23,687 bases of DNA from an uncultured Clostridia bacterium (GCA_934463175.1 CAKSIW010000045.1:1-23687); one strand, 5' to 3'; shown: positions 7,549 through 17,507, numbered from the stretch's first letter. Translations and numbers: made by a program. Notes: generated by a model from the sequence alone, not told the origin.

Positions 7549-10500
7549 ATGAAAAAACGCATTGGTTCGGCATTAATGGTATTTGTTCTTTTGCTTAGTG
7601 CGGTCTCGGGTACGGCATATGCAAAAGAGGGCTTGGCTTCCGCAAGGGTGCAGACGGCGGAAAACACGGACGGAGCGGCAGAATATGCCTCTCCGTCTGT
7701 TAAGCCGCCTTCGGCATGTCACCCGAGAATATATTTCACATCTTCTGACATTCCGAAAATTAAAGAAAACTTAACAAATGAGGAAAACAAATATGCTCTT
7801 AGAATGCTGAAAGCACATATAAACAGCAGTCTGACTTCATCATCGGCATACAGCGATTCCAAGCTTTCGGCGATTGAGTCGCGGGCGTTTTACTATGCGG
7901 TGACAAAGGACAGTGCGTCAGGTGCGGAGGCTCATGAATGGGTCGGCATAATCAAAGCTATGAAACCGGAATATCTTCAATACAGAAGATACGGAAGAAT
8001 GATAAATGTTTTGTCCGAGGTTTATGACTGGTGTTATGACGTGCTTTCCGATGAGGAAAAGTCCGGGATTGTCAGCTTGTGTCTTGAGCTTGCGGCGCAA
8101 ACTGAGGTGGGCTGGCCTCCGACCAATCAAAGGGCGTTGACGGGTCACGGCTCGGAATTTCAGCTGCTGCGCGATTTGCTGTCGTTTGCCATTGCGGTTT
8201 ATGATGAACGCCCGGATATATGGGAAACGGTCGGCGGCAGATTCTATGAGGAATATGTGCCGGCGGCGAAATTCACAAACAGCGGACACTACAATATGCA
8301 GGGGACGAACTACGGATATTACCGCGAGTCGGCAATTTCCTTTGCATATGCATTGATAACGGGAATGGGAGCGGCAGAGCCGTTTCCGATTGATGACATG
8401 GTGCAGACTGCGATGTCGGAGATATATCTCAAACGTCCCGACGGAAACATTTTCGGAGACGGAGACATATATATGGACTCTGTGCCGCCGTTTTCATATT
8501 ACAGCAATGAGACAAACTCCCTTCTGATCAGGGCAATGAAGGGAAGAAACGGATTTTTGAAGGGTGAATATATGAAGGAGACGCTTGTAATGTCATATGG
8601 GACAGTGTCTCAAAGTTTTCAGGATCAATCGCCCGTTATGTTCCTGATTTTGAATGACCCTGCACTTGAAGCTGAGACGGCAAACAAGCTGCCTCTTTCA
8701 AAGTATTATTCCTCGCCTGTCGGAATGATGACGGCGAGAACGGGCTTTTCCAACGGTGAAAACTCAGATTCCGCGGCGGTTATGATGAAGTTCGGCGAAT
8801 ATATGCTGAACAATCATCAGCAGCTTGATTGCGGAAGCTTTCAGATATACTACAAAGGACTGCTTGCGGCGGAGGGCGGAAGCAGTGCATCCTATGAGGA
8901 CAGCGGACACAACATGTTTACGCGGAAGTCCGCTGCGCACAACACAGTTTTGATTGACGATCCGAACGAGGTGAAGCTTAATTCAGACGGCACGGCATAT
9001 GTTTCGCGAAGCAATGTTAATGACGGAGGACAAAAGCCGCCGAACAGCTATGCGGAATATGGCAGTCTTGAAGAACTTTTTGCTGACCCGAATGCGAAAC
9101 GTTCGGAGGTGACGGCTCACGAAATTGACCCGTCCGACACTCAAAGCCCGGCATATTCATATATGAAAGGGGAGCTTTCGGGGGCATATTCGGACAAGGT
9201 CACGGATTTTGAACGTTCGTTCATGTTCCTGAATTTCGGAGATGAAGAAATTCCTGCTGCATTAATTGTGTTTGACAGGGTTTGCTCATCTGATGAAAGG
9301 TTTAAAAAAAGCTGGCTTTTGCATGGAGTGAATGCTCCGACTGTCGGAGACGGGATTGCGGAGTTCAGATGTGACAGTGACGGGTACGGCGGAAAAATGG
9401 AGGTTAAGACTCTTTTGCCGACATTCGGGAATCTTGAAGCAACGGTTGTTGACGGCCCGACCGTCAAGGGGTATAAATATGACGTGACAAGCAAGACATG
9501 GACGGAGAACCGTTCGGAGACATATGAAACGGCACGGTCTGCGGCAGGCAGCGAGAGAAACACACACAGGCTTCAGCTGTCGCCAAAAACTGCGTCAAAG
9601 GAAGATTATTTTTTCAATGTTCTGACGGTTGGTGATTGTCAAAGCTCGGTTTCTTCAAATGCGGAGCTTTTTGAAACAAATACGCACTATGGAACAATTG
9701 TGAAGGACAGAGCGGTTTTCTTCGGAAAGGGAAAAATCAAAAATGATAGCTTTAGCGTTGCATTGCCGTCCGGACGGTATAAATATACTGTATGCGATAT
9801 GAAAAAGGGTACATACAGCATCACAACCGAAAGCGGCACTGTGACGGCATCGGTTTCTGAGGAAGGCGGAGTTCTCGCGTTTGAGAGTGCGGGCGGAACG
9901 GTGGCAGCTGCATATATAAATGACACATATACTGCACCGATCGACAAGGCAGAAAACGTCAAAGAAAATGTATATTACATCAAGGACGGAGAAAGAATTG
10001 CCGGAGAGGTGAATGTGTGCAATGATTATTTGGGTGAAAATGAGACGGTGTTTGCAGCAGCTGCCGCCGAAAGCATGGGACTCACTGCACGGGAGAACGG
10101 AGAGGGCAGCCTTGTGATTTATGACGGTGAAAACAGGCTTGCCGAGATAACAGCGGGAGTGTGCAGTATTGTCACCAAGTCAGGTGTTTTTGAGACCGAG
10201 GTCAAACCTCAAATTGTGAGCGGACAGATTGTTATGAAGCTTTCGGATTTACTCAAGGCTGTGTTCCGCAGCAGTGAAATTTCAAAAGACACAAGGCTTG
10301 TGTTTTCGGAAAAGCTTTCTTCCACCGAATATGCCGTGACAACAACGGCATATAACGAAAACGGAGAACTCACGGTGTGTGCGGATTTGAAGCAAGGTTT
10401 TTCTGCCGACCTGATTTGCGGCATTTTCAAAGACAGCCGTCTTGTATCTGCAAAGAGGCTTGTGAGAGACAGTGACGGCATATACCGCGCGTCATTCAGC

Positions 10501-11163
10501 GGGGTTTCCGCGGGATATGAGGTCAAGATTTTTCCGTGGACAGATGGGTTGAAGTCATTCGGAAATGTCATTGTTCCGCACAGCTTCGGATCTTCGCTTT
10601 TGTCTTTGAAAAGCCGCAGAGACGGGACTGTTGTGTATTCGGACAGAGGATTCACAACTGTGACGAAACAAGCCGACAGAACGGTTGTGAGCAAGCGCGG
10701 AACCAAAGAACAGGCATCGGCACAGACAGATCTTGACGGATTTATTCTCGGAGACGATGGATATTTGCTTTATTCGACAGCCTTTAGGGTTCTGAAAAAA
10801 AGCTGTGACGGCGAAAAGCTTCAGCTTCGTCTCAGAAACGGAACGGACACAAGCAAATACACTGCGTTCACCTTGCCGTCGGCTGTCGGTTCGGAGTTCA
10901 GACTGTGCGTTATCGGTGATTTGAAGAATAAAAAAGTGTATGTATATGTTGACGGAAAACAGGTGGGCGAGAGCACGCTTGAAGCGTGGGGAAATTCGGA
11001 AATCGGCACGATTGAGTTTTTCTTCACAAACGGACTTAATGAAAAGGGCGGTTCGTTTGAAGTGTTTGACGATTGGCTCGCAAAGCTTTCGGGGACAATC
11101 GGCTTGGACGAAATTATATTGAATCTGAACTGCATCGGGTTTGATTTAAACTTCACAGATTAA
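7549..11163 (+). CDS. Secreted heparinase II/III-like polysaccharide lyase (1204 aa) with C-terminal repeat module
   Basis: The signal peptide ends at AYA (residue 25). A heparinase II/III-like core begins at HPRIYFTSSDI (residue 58): an alpha-helical toroid to about 370, including EVYDWCYDVLSDEEK and the motif HGSE (200-203), then a beta-sandwich to about 790 containing NHQQLDCGSFQIYYKG (from 422) and AHNTVLIDD (H464). By motif comparison with heparinase II, H200, E203, a tyrosine near 255-257 and H423 would form the active site. The second histidine of the usual H-x-H is Q425, so one candidate zinc ligand is missing. Then follow a degenerate copper-amine-oxidase-type domain (about 805-924), an Ig-like domain (about 928-1005) and a LamG-like module (about 1010-1200) with DLKNKKVYVYVDG at 1124-1136. 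A strong GGAGGAG site precedes the ATG. It is a tandem paralogue of the next gene. It probably cleaves a uronate polysaccharide; activity and substrate are unproven. Confidence 0.85.
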   Translation: MKKRIGSALMVFVLLLSAVSGTAYAKEGLASARVQTAENTDGAAEYASPSVKPPSACHPRIYFTSSDIPKIKENLTNEENKYALRMLKAHINSSLTSSSAYSDSKLSAIESRAFYYAVTKDSASGAEAHEWVGIIKAMKPEYLQYRRYGRMINVLSEVYDWCYDVLSDEEKSGIVSLCLELAAQTEVGWPPTNQRALTGHGSEFQLLRDLLSFAIAVYDERPDIWETVGGRFYEEYVPAAKFTNSGHYNMQGTNYGYYRESAISFAYALITGMGAAEPFPIDDMVQTAMSEIYLKRPDGNIFGDGDIYMDSVPPFSYYSNETNSLLIRAMKGRNGFLKGEYMKETLVMSYGTVSQSFQDQSPVMFLILNDPALEAETANKLPLSKYYSSPVGMMTARTGFSNGENSDSAAVMMKFGEYMLNNHQQLDCGSFQIYYKGLLAAEGGSSASYEDSGHNMFTRKSAAHNTVLIDDPNEVKLNSDGTAYVSRSNVNDGGQKPPNSYAEYGSLEELFADPNAKRSEVTAHEIDPSDTQSPAYSYMKGELSGAYSDKVTDFERSFMFLNFGDEEIPAALIVFDRVCSSDERFKKSWLLHGVNAPTVGDGIAEFRCDSDGYGGKMEVKTLLPTFGNLEATVVDGPTVKGYKYDVTSKTWTENRSETYETARSAAGSERNTHRLQLSPKTASKEDYFFNVLTVGDCQSSVSSNAELFETNTHYGTIVKDRAVFFGKGKIKNDSFSVALPSGRYKYTVCDMKKGTYSITTESGTVTASVSEEGGVLAFESAGGTVAAAYINDTYTAPIDKAENVKENVYYIKDGERIAGEVNVCNDYLGENETVFAAAAAESMGLTARENGEGSLVIYDGENRLAEITAGVCSIVTKSGVFETEVKPQIVSGQIVMKLSDLLKAVFRSSEISKDTRLVFSEKLSSTEYAVTTTAYNENGELTVCADLKQGFSADLICGIFKDSRLVSAKRLVRDSDGIYRASFSGVSAGYEVKIFPWTDGLKSFGNVIVPHSFGSSLLSLKSRRDGTVVYSDRGFTTVTKQADRTVVSKRGTKEQASAQTDLDGFILGDDGYLLYSTAFRVLKKSCDGEKLQLRLRNGTDTSKYTAFTLPSAVGSEFRLCVIGDLKNKKVYVYVDGKQVGESTLEAWGNSEIGTIEFFFTNGLNEKGGSFEVFDDWLAKLSGTIGLDEIILNLNCIGFDLNFTD

Positions 11164-11175
11164 GGAGGAGAAAAG

Positions 11176-14100
11176 ATGAAATTCAGAAGGATTTTGGCAC
11201 TTGCGGCAGCGGCTGCGGTTTTTGCCGGAACACTCGGACACGGCGGAGATGTTTTTGCCGCAGGATTCCGCGCGGATTCACTTGTTGAAGCGGAGTACGG
11301 TTCGGTGAAGAACACGATGTTTGTCGGCAGCTCAAAATATTCGAGCGGCGGAAAATATCTCTATTCAAAGGCGTCCGTTGTTTCCGATGCGTCCGCAATC
11401 GACACAGATGATGCGTCGTATATTTTTGACATTGAACAGGACGGAAAATACAAGCTGTTTGCAAGAATTTATGCACCGTCCACATCGGCGAATCAGTTTT
11501 ACTATCGCTGGAACCGCGGAAGCTGGAAGAATTTCTCTGCACTGACGGTCGGAGAATATTTCTGGGCTGATTTGGGAGAGGTTGAGCTGACGGCAGGTTC
11601 GAGAAAGCTGGAACTTTGCAGAAAACATCAGAATGTTGAGATTGACTGCCTGTGGCTGTCATCATCAACCAACAAAGAATTTGTTCCCGATGAGCCGTCG
11701 GGGGTTGAAAAAATGGAGAAGCTTGATGACTCGGAAATGACATATTCGCAGAAGCAGACAGAAAAATGTTTGGTGACAGACAGCAGTGCGATGTTTGAAG
11801 CGGAAAAGGCAACATTGGCGAGCGGAATGGGAATTTCCAAGGGAAGCGATTTGTCGGGCGGTGAAGCCGTGAAATGCGGCGTTTCTGTTGAGAACCGCGA
11901 TTTGCCCGAGAATACGGCTCCGGGTATGCTCGAATTTGAATTTGAGGTTGACAAGGACGGTAAATATCAGATTTGGGCGAGAATGCTTGCTCCGTCATCA
12001 AGCTCCGATTCGTTGTATTCAACGGTGAATGAGCAAAAATACTCCCAGCCGAATCTGACGGCAGGTGAAAAGTATAACTGGTACAGAATACAGGGTGGGG
12101 TTTCGTGCAAAATTGGCGAAAAGACAACTGTTAAGCTCAGACCGAGAGAGTCGGGCTGGTCGGTTGATCAGTTTATAATTGTCAGCAGTGCTGCATATAC
12201 ACCCGATGGAATGGTTGACAAGGTTGAAGTTAAAGATGTTTATTTGACACCTGAGAGTCCGCTTCCGCCGTACAATCCGCCAAAAGGCGAGCACCCGAGA
12301 GTATACTTCAGAAGTTCTGATATTCCCTCGTTAATTGAGAAGCTCAATCATGCGGAAAACAGCTATGTTAAAAGAATATTTGAAACTCAGGTTAAAGAGG
12401 CGGTTACGGTCGGCGAGGTATATTCCGAAGGTGTTCTCCAGAGAATTGAGGCAAAAGCATATTATTATGCTTTGTTCGGAGACCGTGAAAAGGGACGTGA
12501 GGCAATTGATGCAATTTTGCAGACGCCTGACTGGAATATGGGAAACAAGGCAGATTACACAAGAATATACGGACGTGCAATTGAAAGCATTGGCATTATA
12601 TATGACTGGTGTTATGATTTGCTGAGTGATGAAGAGAAAAGGAGTATGATTGATGCGGCAATAAGCTGGGCAGGGTTCATGGAGATCGGCTGGCCGCCGA
12701 ACAAGCAGCAGGCTATGGTTGGACATGGAGCTGAGGCGCAGCTGTTGAAGGACGACATGGCTTTTGCGATTGCGGTTTATGATGAACGTCCCGATATATG
12801 GAATTATATCGGGGGCAGGTTTTACGAGCTTTATGTTCCTGAAAGAATATGGAGCATACAGTCTCAGCTGCACAATCAGGGGTCGAACTACGGTACATAC
12901 CGAAACAGATATTCTGCATATGCGTGGCTGCTGATTACGGGAATGGGTGCTCCTGAACCGTACAGCGGATATTATGTCGGGACGAACGCATACAGTCAGA
13001 TGATTTACATGAGACGTCCTGACGGAATGGTTTTTCTGAGCGGAGATGACTATAACACAAACGTTATGGAATATAACAACGGACTTCCCGAAACGGTTTT
13101 GGTTGAATTTGCGTGCTCAAAGGACCCGATTGTTAAGGATGAGCTGATGAGAGTCAGCGAGTCTGCGGGGAAGTCGGGAATTAACATTTCGACAGGTGAT
13201 GCAGGAACGGTGAAATGGCTGATGTTCAACGACCCGAGCGTTAAGAGAAGCTCTCGCGAGAGCCTGCCTTTGAGCTATTATTTCGGCACACCTGCCGGAA
13301 ATATGGTTGCCCGAACGGGTTGGGGTGAAGGTGTTTATTCAAATTCGGTCGTTTGTGAGATGGTTTTGGGCGAATATTGGTTTGGAAATCATCAGCATAA
13401 GGATGCCGGAAACTTTCAGCTTTATTACAAAGGTCCTCTTGCGACGGAATCGGGCTCTTATGTGGGGGTTTCATACGGGTCGAATGACCACTGGAACTAT
13501 ACAATGCAGTCGATTGCGCACAACACGATTCTTGTTTACAATCCGAATGAGGACGCAATAAACTTCACATCAATTGCGGGAAAGAAAATTAATGACGGGG
13601 GTCAGCGATGGCCGCAAGGTGTGTCAACATCGTCATATGATAAGGTGAGAAATGACCCTGATTTCAAGAGGGCGACTGTCATGGCAAGGGAGATTGATTC
13701 AAAGAACGGACTTGAACCGAACTACACCTATCTGAAAGGCGATATAACCAATTCATACTCCGAAAAGGTGAGCGATTTCAAAAGGTCGTTTATGTTTTTG
13801 AATTTTAAGGACGAGACGATACCTGCGGCATTGATTGTTTTTGACAAGCTGAGTGTGTCCGATCCGTCATTTGAAAAAACATGGCTGCTGCACGGACAGC
13901 AGAGTCCCGAAATTAAGACAAACGGCAGAACAGTTTGGAAATCGAACCCATATGTTAATGAAAAAACAGGGGAAAAGTATACAGGAAAAATGATTGCGGA
14001 CTCAATGCTGCCGAAAAGCGACAAGGTTTCAATGAATGTTGTCGGCGGCGAAAAAGACGGATTCACCAACATCAGGGGAACAGACTTTAATCACCCCAAC

Positions 14101-15744
14101 AAGGACATAACTGCTGAAGAAAACACTTTCAGACTTGAAATTTCTCCGAAGGAAAACAGCGAGACAACATATTTCCTGAATTGTATGCAGGTTACAGATG
14201 AAGGCAATATGAATTATTTGAATCCGCAGCTGGTTGATTTGAATAATTTCTACGGAGTGAAGATTCATAACAGAGTTGTTATGTTCTCAAAATCGGGTGA
14301 AAAGGTTTCAGAAAGCATTGAATATGAATCCGACGGGGGAGAATATGAATTTACAATTTGCGACATGGAGCCGGGGACATATTCTGTTGATTCTGACGGA
14401 GAAAAACAGCAATTTTCTGTAACTGAAGAAGGCGGCGTGTTGTCATTCACATCAAAGGGAGAAAGAATTGTCATAAGCAAGGAAAATGACACAGCGGCTG
14501 AACCGAAAAAAATTGAGATTCAGCATGTGACAAGCGTATGTGTTAAATACGACGGAAAGCTTGTCGGAACGGACACACCTGCCGAAACTGTGAATGGTAA
14601 GACAATGATGCCGGTGTCAAATCTTGCGGTTAAAATGGGTCTTGAGGTGACAGACGGTTTTCTGAAAAGGACTTATTATGACCCTGAACAGCACACAGAG
14701 GTTGTTGTCAGACCTGATTCTGACACTCTTGAGGTTAACGGTGAAGCTGTTAAAATGAGCAACAAAACCTTTTACAGAAATAATGAGCTTTTTGTTGAAC
14801 TGAGAGCTTTTGCCGAGGCATTTAATGCAAAAGTGTTTTGGGATAATGAGCTGAACACGGCAATGATTGTGTCGGACAAGAAGATTATAAAGAAAACCGA
14901 AGAAGGTTATGCGAAAATTGTAAATGCTGACAACGATGCTGGAGAAATGGAGGCTGCTCACCATGCATCGAATGTTACAGACGGCGATTTGAGCACAATC
15001 TGGTCGGCACAGGGAATCGGACGTTACTTGCAGCTTGAGCTTGAAAAAGAGACAATTCTCGAAAATATTGAGATTATTTTTAACCCCAATGCAAAACGTA
15101 CACCGAAGTTTGAAGTTCAGACCTCAGATGACGGAGTTAAGTTTGAAACTGTTTATGAGGGCGCGGGAAGCCCCGAAGCAAACGGCACGGATTGGGAAGT
15201 GTTTAAGTTTGATCCGACAAAGCTCATAAAAACCAAGTATATTCGATATGTGTCCAACGGTTCGGACAAGAGCCTGTGGGCAGGTGTCAAGGAGATACGG
15301 TTCAAGGAAGGCAAAGAGATGATAGTTTGGGATATGGACGATGAACATATTCCCGTCAAAGCGGTTCATTCAGACGACGGAGAAACGGACGCCGATAATC
15401 TGCCGCAAAACCTGATTGACTCAACCAGCAGAACAATCTGGGCGGCTTTGGGCGAAGGAAGATATGTTGACCTTGAATTGGAAAGCAAAAGCACAGTGTC
15501 GGGCTTGGACATTATATTTAACAAAAACAAAAACAGAACTGCAAAATTTGAAATTCAAATATCTGATGACGGAACGAATTTCACCAAGATTTATGAGGGA
15601 AAATCCAATCCCGATGCAGGTGAATTTGAATGGGAAAGCTTCAGTTTTGAAAAGCCTGTCAGCGCAAAATATATCAGATATATCGGATTGGGCAGTGACA
15701 AGAGCAAGTGGAACGGCGTAAACGAAATTCGTATCAGGAAATAA
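11176..15744 (+). CDS. Large secreted heparinase II/III-like lyase (1522 aa) with N-terminal CBM-like domains and two C-terminal F5/8 type C domains
   Basis: The signal peptide ends at VFA (residue 28). Two CBM6/35-like beta-sandwich domains follow (about 37-165 and 206-343; SLVEAEYGS and FEAEKATLAS). The heparinase II/III-like core spans about 373-1110: HPRVYFRSSDI, IYDWCYDLLSDEEK, HGAE (517-520), Y572, NHQHKDAGNFQLYYKG (from 738) and AHNTIL (H782). The motifs match heparinase II: H517, E520, Y572 and H739 as catalytic candidates; H741, E758 and H782 as zinc-ligand candidates. A copper-amine-oxidase N-terminal-type domain lies at about 1117-1235, then two tandem F5/8 type C (CBM32-like) domains at about 1246-1377 and 1380-1522, both with SDDG and KYIRY motifs. 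It starts 12 bases after the previous gene with a GGAGGAG site. Unlike its paralogue upstream it retains the full metal motif. It is likely the main surface lyase of the locus; the substrate is unknown. Confidence 0.88.
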   Translation: MKFRRILALAAAAAVFAGTLGHGGDVFAAGFRADSLVEAEYGSVKNTMFVGSSKYSSGGKYLYSKASVVSDASAIDTDDASYIFDIEQDGKYKLFARIYAPSTSANQFYYRWNRGSWKNFSALTVGEYFWADLGEVELTAGSRKLELCRKHQNVEIDCLWLSSSTNKEFVPDEPSGVEKMEKLDDSEMTYSQKQTEKCLVTDSSAMFEAEKATLASGMGISKGSDLSGGEAVKCGVSVENRDLPENTAPGMLEFEFEVDKDGKYQIWARMLAPSSSSDSLYSTVNEQKYSQPNLTAGEKYNWYRIQGGVSCKIGEKTTVKLRPRESGWSVDQFIIVSSAAYTPDGMVDKVEVKDVYLTPESPLPPYNPPKGEHPRVYFRSSDIPSLIEKLNHAENSYVKRIFETQVKEAVTVGEVYSEGVLQRIEAKAYYYALFGDREKGREAIDAILQTPDWNMGNKADYTRIYGRAIESIGIIYDWCYDLLSDEEKRSMIDAAISWAGFMEIGWPPNKQQAMVGHGAEAQLLKDDMAFAIAVYDERPDIWNYIGGRFYELYVPERIWSIQSQLHNQGSNYGTYRNRYSAYAWLLITGMGAPEPYSGYYVGTNAYSQMIYMRRPDGMVFLSGDDYNTNVMEYNNGLPETVLVEFACSKDPIVKDELMRVSESAGKSGINISTGDAGTVKWLMFNDPSVKRSSRESLPLSYYFGTPAGNMVARTGWGEGVYSNSVVCEMVLGEYWFGNHQHKDAGNFQLYYKGPLATESGSYVGVSYGSNDHWNYTMQSIAHNTILVYNPNEDAINFTSIAGKKINDGGQRWPQGVSTSSYDKVRNDPDFKRATVMAREIDSKNGLEPNYTYLKGDITNSYSEKVSDFKRSFMFLNFKDETIPAALIVFDKLSVSDPSFEKTWLLHGQQSPEIKTNGRTVWKSNPYVNEKTGEKYTGKMIADSMLPKSDKVSMNVVGGEKDGFTNIRGTDFNHPNKDITAEENTFRLEISPKENSETTYFLNCMQVTDEGNMNYLNPQLVDLNNFYGVKIHNRVVMFSKSGEKVSESIEYESDGGEYEFTICDMEPGTYSVDSDGEKQQFSVTEEGGVLSFTSKGERIVISKENDTAAEPKKIEIQHVTSVCVKYDGKLVGTDTPAETVNGKTMMPVSNLAVKMGLEVTDGFLKRTYYDPEQHTEVVVRPDSDTLEVNGEAVKMSNKTFYRNNELFVELRAFAEAFNAKVFWDNELNTAMIVSDKKIIKKTEEGYAKIVNADNDAGEMEAAHHASNVTDGDLSTIWSAQGIGRYLQLELEKETILENIEIIFNPNAKRTPKFEVQTSDDGVKFETVYEGAGSPEANGTDWEVFKFDPTKLIKTKYIRYVSNGSDKSLWAGVKEIRFKEGKEMIVWDMDDEHIPVKAVHSDDGETDADNLPQNLIDSTSRTIWAALGEGRYVDLELESKSTVSGLDIIFNKNKNRTAKFEIQISDDGTNFTKIYEGKSNPDAGEFEWESFSFEKPVSAKYIRYIGLGSDKSKWNGVNEIRIRK
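14911..15741 (+). repeat. Tandem duplication encoding two F5/8 type C domains
   Basis: The 3' end of the 1522-aa gene encodes two successive copies (about 14911-15306 and 15313-15741) of the same domain. Paired landmarks are KFEVQTSDDGVKFETVYEG with KFEIQISDDGTNFTKIYEG, and GSDKSLWAGVKEIRF with GSDKSKWNGVNEIRI. The spacing of landmarks is the same in both copies, which points to an internal duplication. Confidence 0.8.
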
Positions 15745-15764
15745 TTTCTTAGGAGGAAGGAAAA

Positions 15765-17507
15765 ATGAAAAAATTTTGCTTAGCCTTTGCGGGAGCTTTG
15801 ATTATGCTTGCAGGCGGCACTGTGTTCGGTGCTTCAAGCGGCGGTTTGGACTGTGAAACAATTGAATATCTCACGGAAAGCGGCGACAAGGTGACAACAC
15901 TTGACGGCAGTAAAACCATCGCAAGGGTAACTGTTAAAAATAATTCGGACAGTCCGCAGCAGCCGGCGGCTGTCGTTGCGAGTTATGAATCGGGCAAGCT
16001 GAACGGAATTTGGTACAACACAACGGATTCGGAACTTCAAAGCGGCGAAAGCGGCATTATTTCGGTGGAGTTTTATCCTGTGACCGCAAACAGCAGCACT
16101 GAGATAAAAACCGTTGTTGTGGACAGTATGAAAAAGCTTGAAGCGCAGTCGGAGATTGCGGAAATGCTGAGTGACAGCGTGGGACTTAAGAGAATTTGCG
16201 TAGATGGCAAGGAGCTTTCAGAATATGACGACAGCACCGACACATATCTAATTGAGACAAACCAAGCCTTTTCGGAAATCTCCGCAGAGCCCGCAGACGG
16301 CGGAACAGAGGTTGAAACAATTGTGTCCGCAGAGTTCCCGAGTGTAAGCAAAGTTAATGTCACATCTTCAATGGGGAAACGAAGAACAATACGTATTGTT
16401 GCATATAACGATAAAGATCAGTTGAAGAATCTAATTCCTGTAACAACAAAGCTGACATCGCCGCAGACGTATAACGGTACCGGAGGTGCAAATGAGGACG
16501 GTTCATATACGATAATCGGCAAGGCAGGAGAGACAAGTGCCGGAAAACATTTGAGGTATGTGTTCGGCACAATTCCGGCAGACCTTTCTTTTGAAAATAA
16601 TATTGTCAGATTTGATGTTGACATAACGGCTGATGAATACTATGAAACCTTAAACAGCGGAAAGTCAAGAATTTTTGTTGACACATCTGACGGCATTCAG
16701 TATAACACAACATATATGTCAACAAGATTTGAGCAGGGAGAGACATATCATCTGAAGCTTATTTTTGATACCGAGAGAAACTGCCATATATATTTGAATG
16801 ATGAGTATGCCTCATTCAAAATGAAAAGCGGAACAGGCACGGGAATCAAAGGAGTTCAGTTCGGACAGAGTTGTCCTGCCGACACGTCGCTTGCAAATGT
16901 GCTGACATTCAGGAATGCAAGCTGTACGGTTTATCCTCCGGAGTATTCGCTCATTATAAACGGCGAACCTTCATCAAACGATAATCTTCCTGCAATAGTC
17001 GGCGGCGGCAAGCTGACAGTGTCCAAAAGAGGCGAATGTACTGTGACAACGGAAAATGAAGATTATGTTGTTACAAAAAAACCGACAAATGCGGAACAGT
17101 ATTCGATTAACATTGAATATGCGGGCGGCGCAAGCTTTGAGGCATATGAGGAAGGCGTGAGTATTCAAAGATACATCAAGCAAGAAATGGATTTTGTTGT
17201 CAGCGAATTGCAAACCGGAGTTCAGATTAAGTCAAGTCTTGACAGCGGAAGAATAAACCTTCCTGCACTTGACGCGGGAACATACCATGTGAGCGTTTTA
17301 AACGATCTGGCGGAAAACAAGGCATATGTATATGTGAACAACTCGCTTGTGACAACAAAAGAAACAAACTCAGGCACACTCAGCAAAATTGAGATGTGGC
17401 TCAAGGATTCTGTTTCAGAGGAAAAGGAAGTTATTCGGATTAAAAATGCGTGCTATACGGTTTACTCACCGCAGGCGGTGCTTCGTGACATTCTTGAATC
17501 TATGTGA
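15765..17507 (+). CDS. Secreted protein with two LamG-like repeat modules, unknown function
   Basis: A 580-aa exported protein with a signal peptide ending at VFG-AS (about residue 22). Residues about 30-130 resemble the Ig-like domain found at the C-terminus of many clostridial secreted proteins (VKNNSDSPQQPAAVVASYES and VVVDSMKKL). Next is a short cadherin/Ig-like segment (about 140-215, with LKRICVDGKELSEYDDSTDT). Two repeat modules follow (about 215-395 and 395-580), marked by LKLIFDTERNCHIYLND with FRNASCTVYPP, and by NDLAENKAYVYVNN with IKNACYTVYSPQ. These are the same strand pair and exit motif as in the 680-aa and 1204-aa proteins. No catalytic residues were recognised. The gene has a good GGAGGAAGG site 21 bases after the lyase gene. 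A role in substrate binding or in assembling the lyases on the surface is inference. Confidence 0.75.
   Translation: MKKFCLAFAGALIMLAGGTVFGASSGGLDCETIEYLTESGDKVTTLDGSKTIARVTVKNNSDSPQQPAAVVASYESGKLNGIWYNTTDSELQSGESGIISVEFYPVTANSSTEIKTVVVDSMKKLEAQSEIAEMLSDSVGLKRICVDGKELSEYDDSTDTYLIETNQAFSEISAEPADGGTEVETIVSAEFPSVSKVNVTSSMGKRRTIRIVAYNDKDQLKNLIPVTTKLTSPQTYNGTGGANEDGSYTIIGKAGETSAGKHLRYVFGTIPADLSFENNIVRFDVDITADEYYETLNSGKSRIFVDTSDGIQYNTTYMSTRFEQGETYHLKLIFDTERNCHIYLNDEYASFKMKSGTGTGIKGVQFGQSCPADTSLANVLTFRNASCTVYPPEYSLIINGEPSSNDNLPAIVGGGKLTVSKRGECTVTTENEDYVVTKKPTNAEQYSINIEYAGGASFEAYEEGVSIQRYIKQEMDFVVSELQTGVQIKSSLDSGRINLPALDAGTYHVSVLNDLAENKAYVYVNNSLVTTKETNSGTLSKIEMWLKDSVSEEKEVIRIKNACYTVYSPQAVLRDILESM

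Noticed and set aside
11183..12127. Long minus-strand open frame (314 codons) inside the 1522-aa lyase gene
   Set aside because: It is antisense to a well-supported coding frame with a signal peptide and domains; its translation is basic, Ser/Pro/Arg-rich and without recognisable motifs, as expected of an antisense shadow.
12331..12873. Minus-strand frame of 180 codons inside the lyase core
   Set aside because: It is opposite the conserved heparinase-like motifs, which must be coding on the plus strand.
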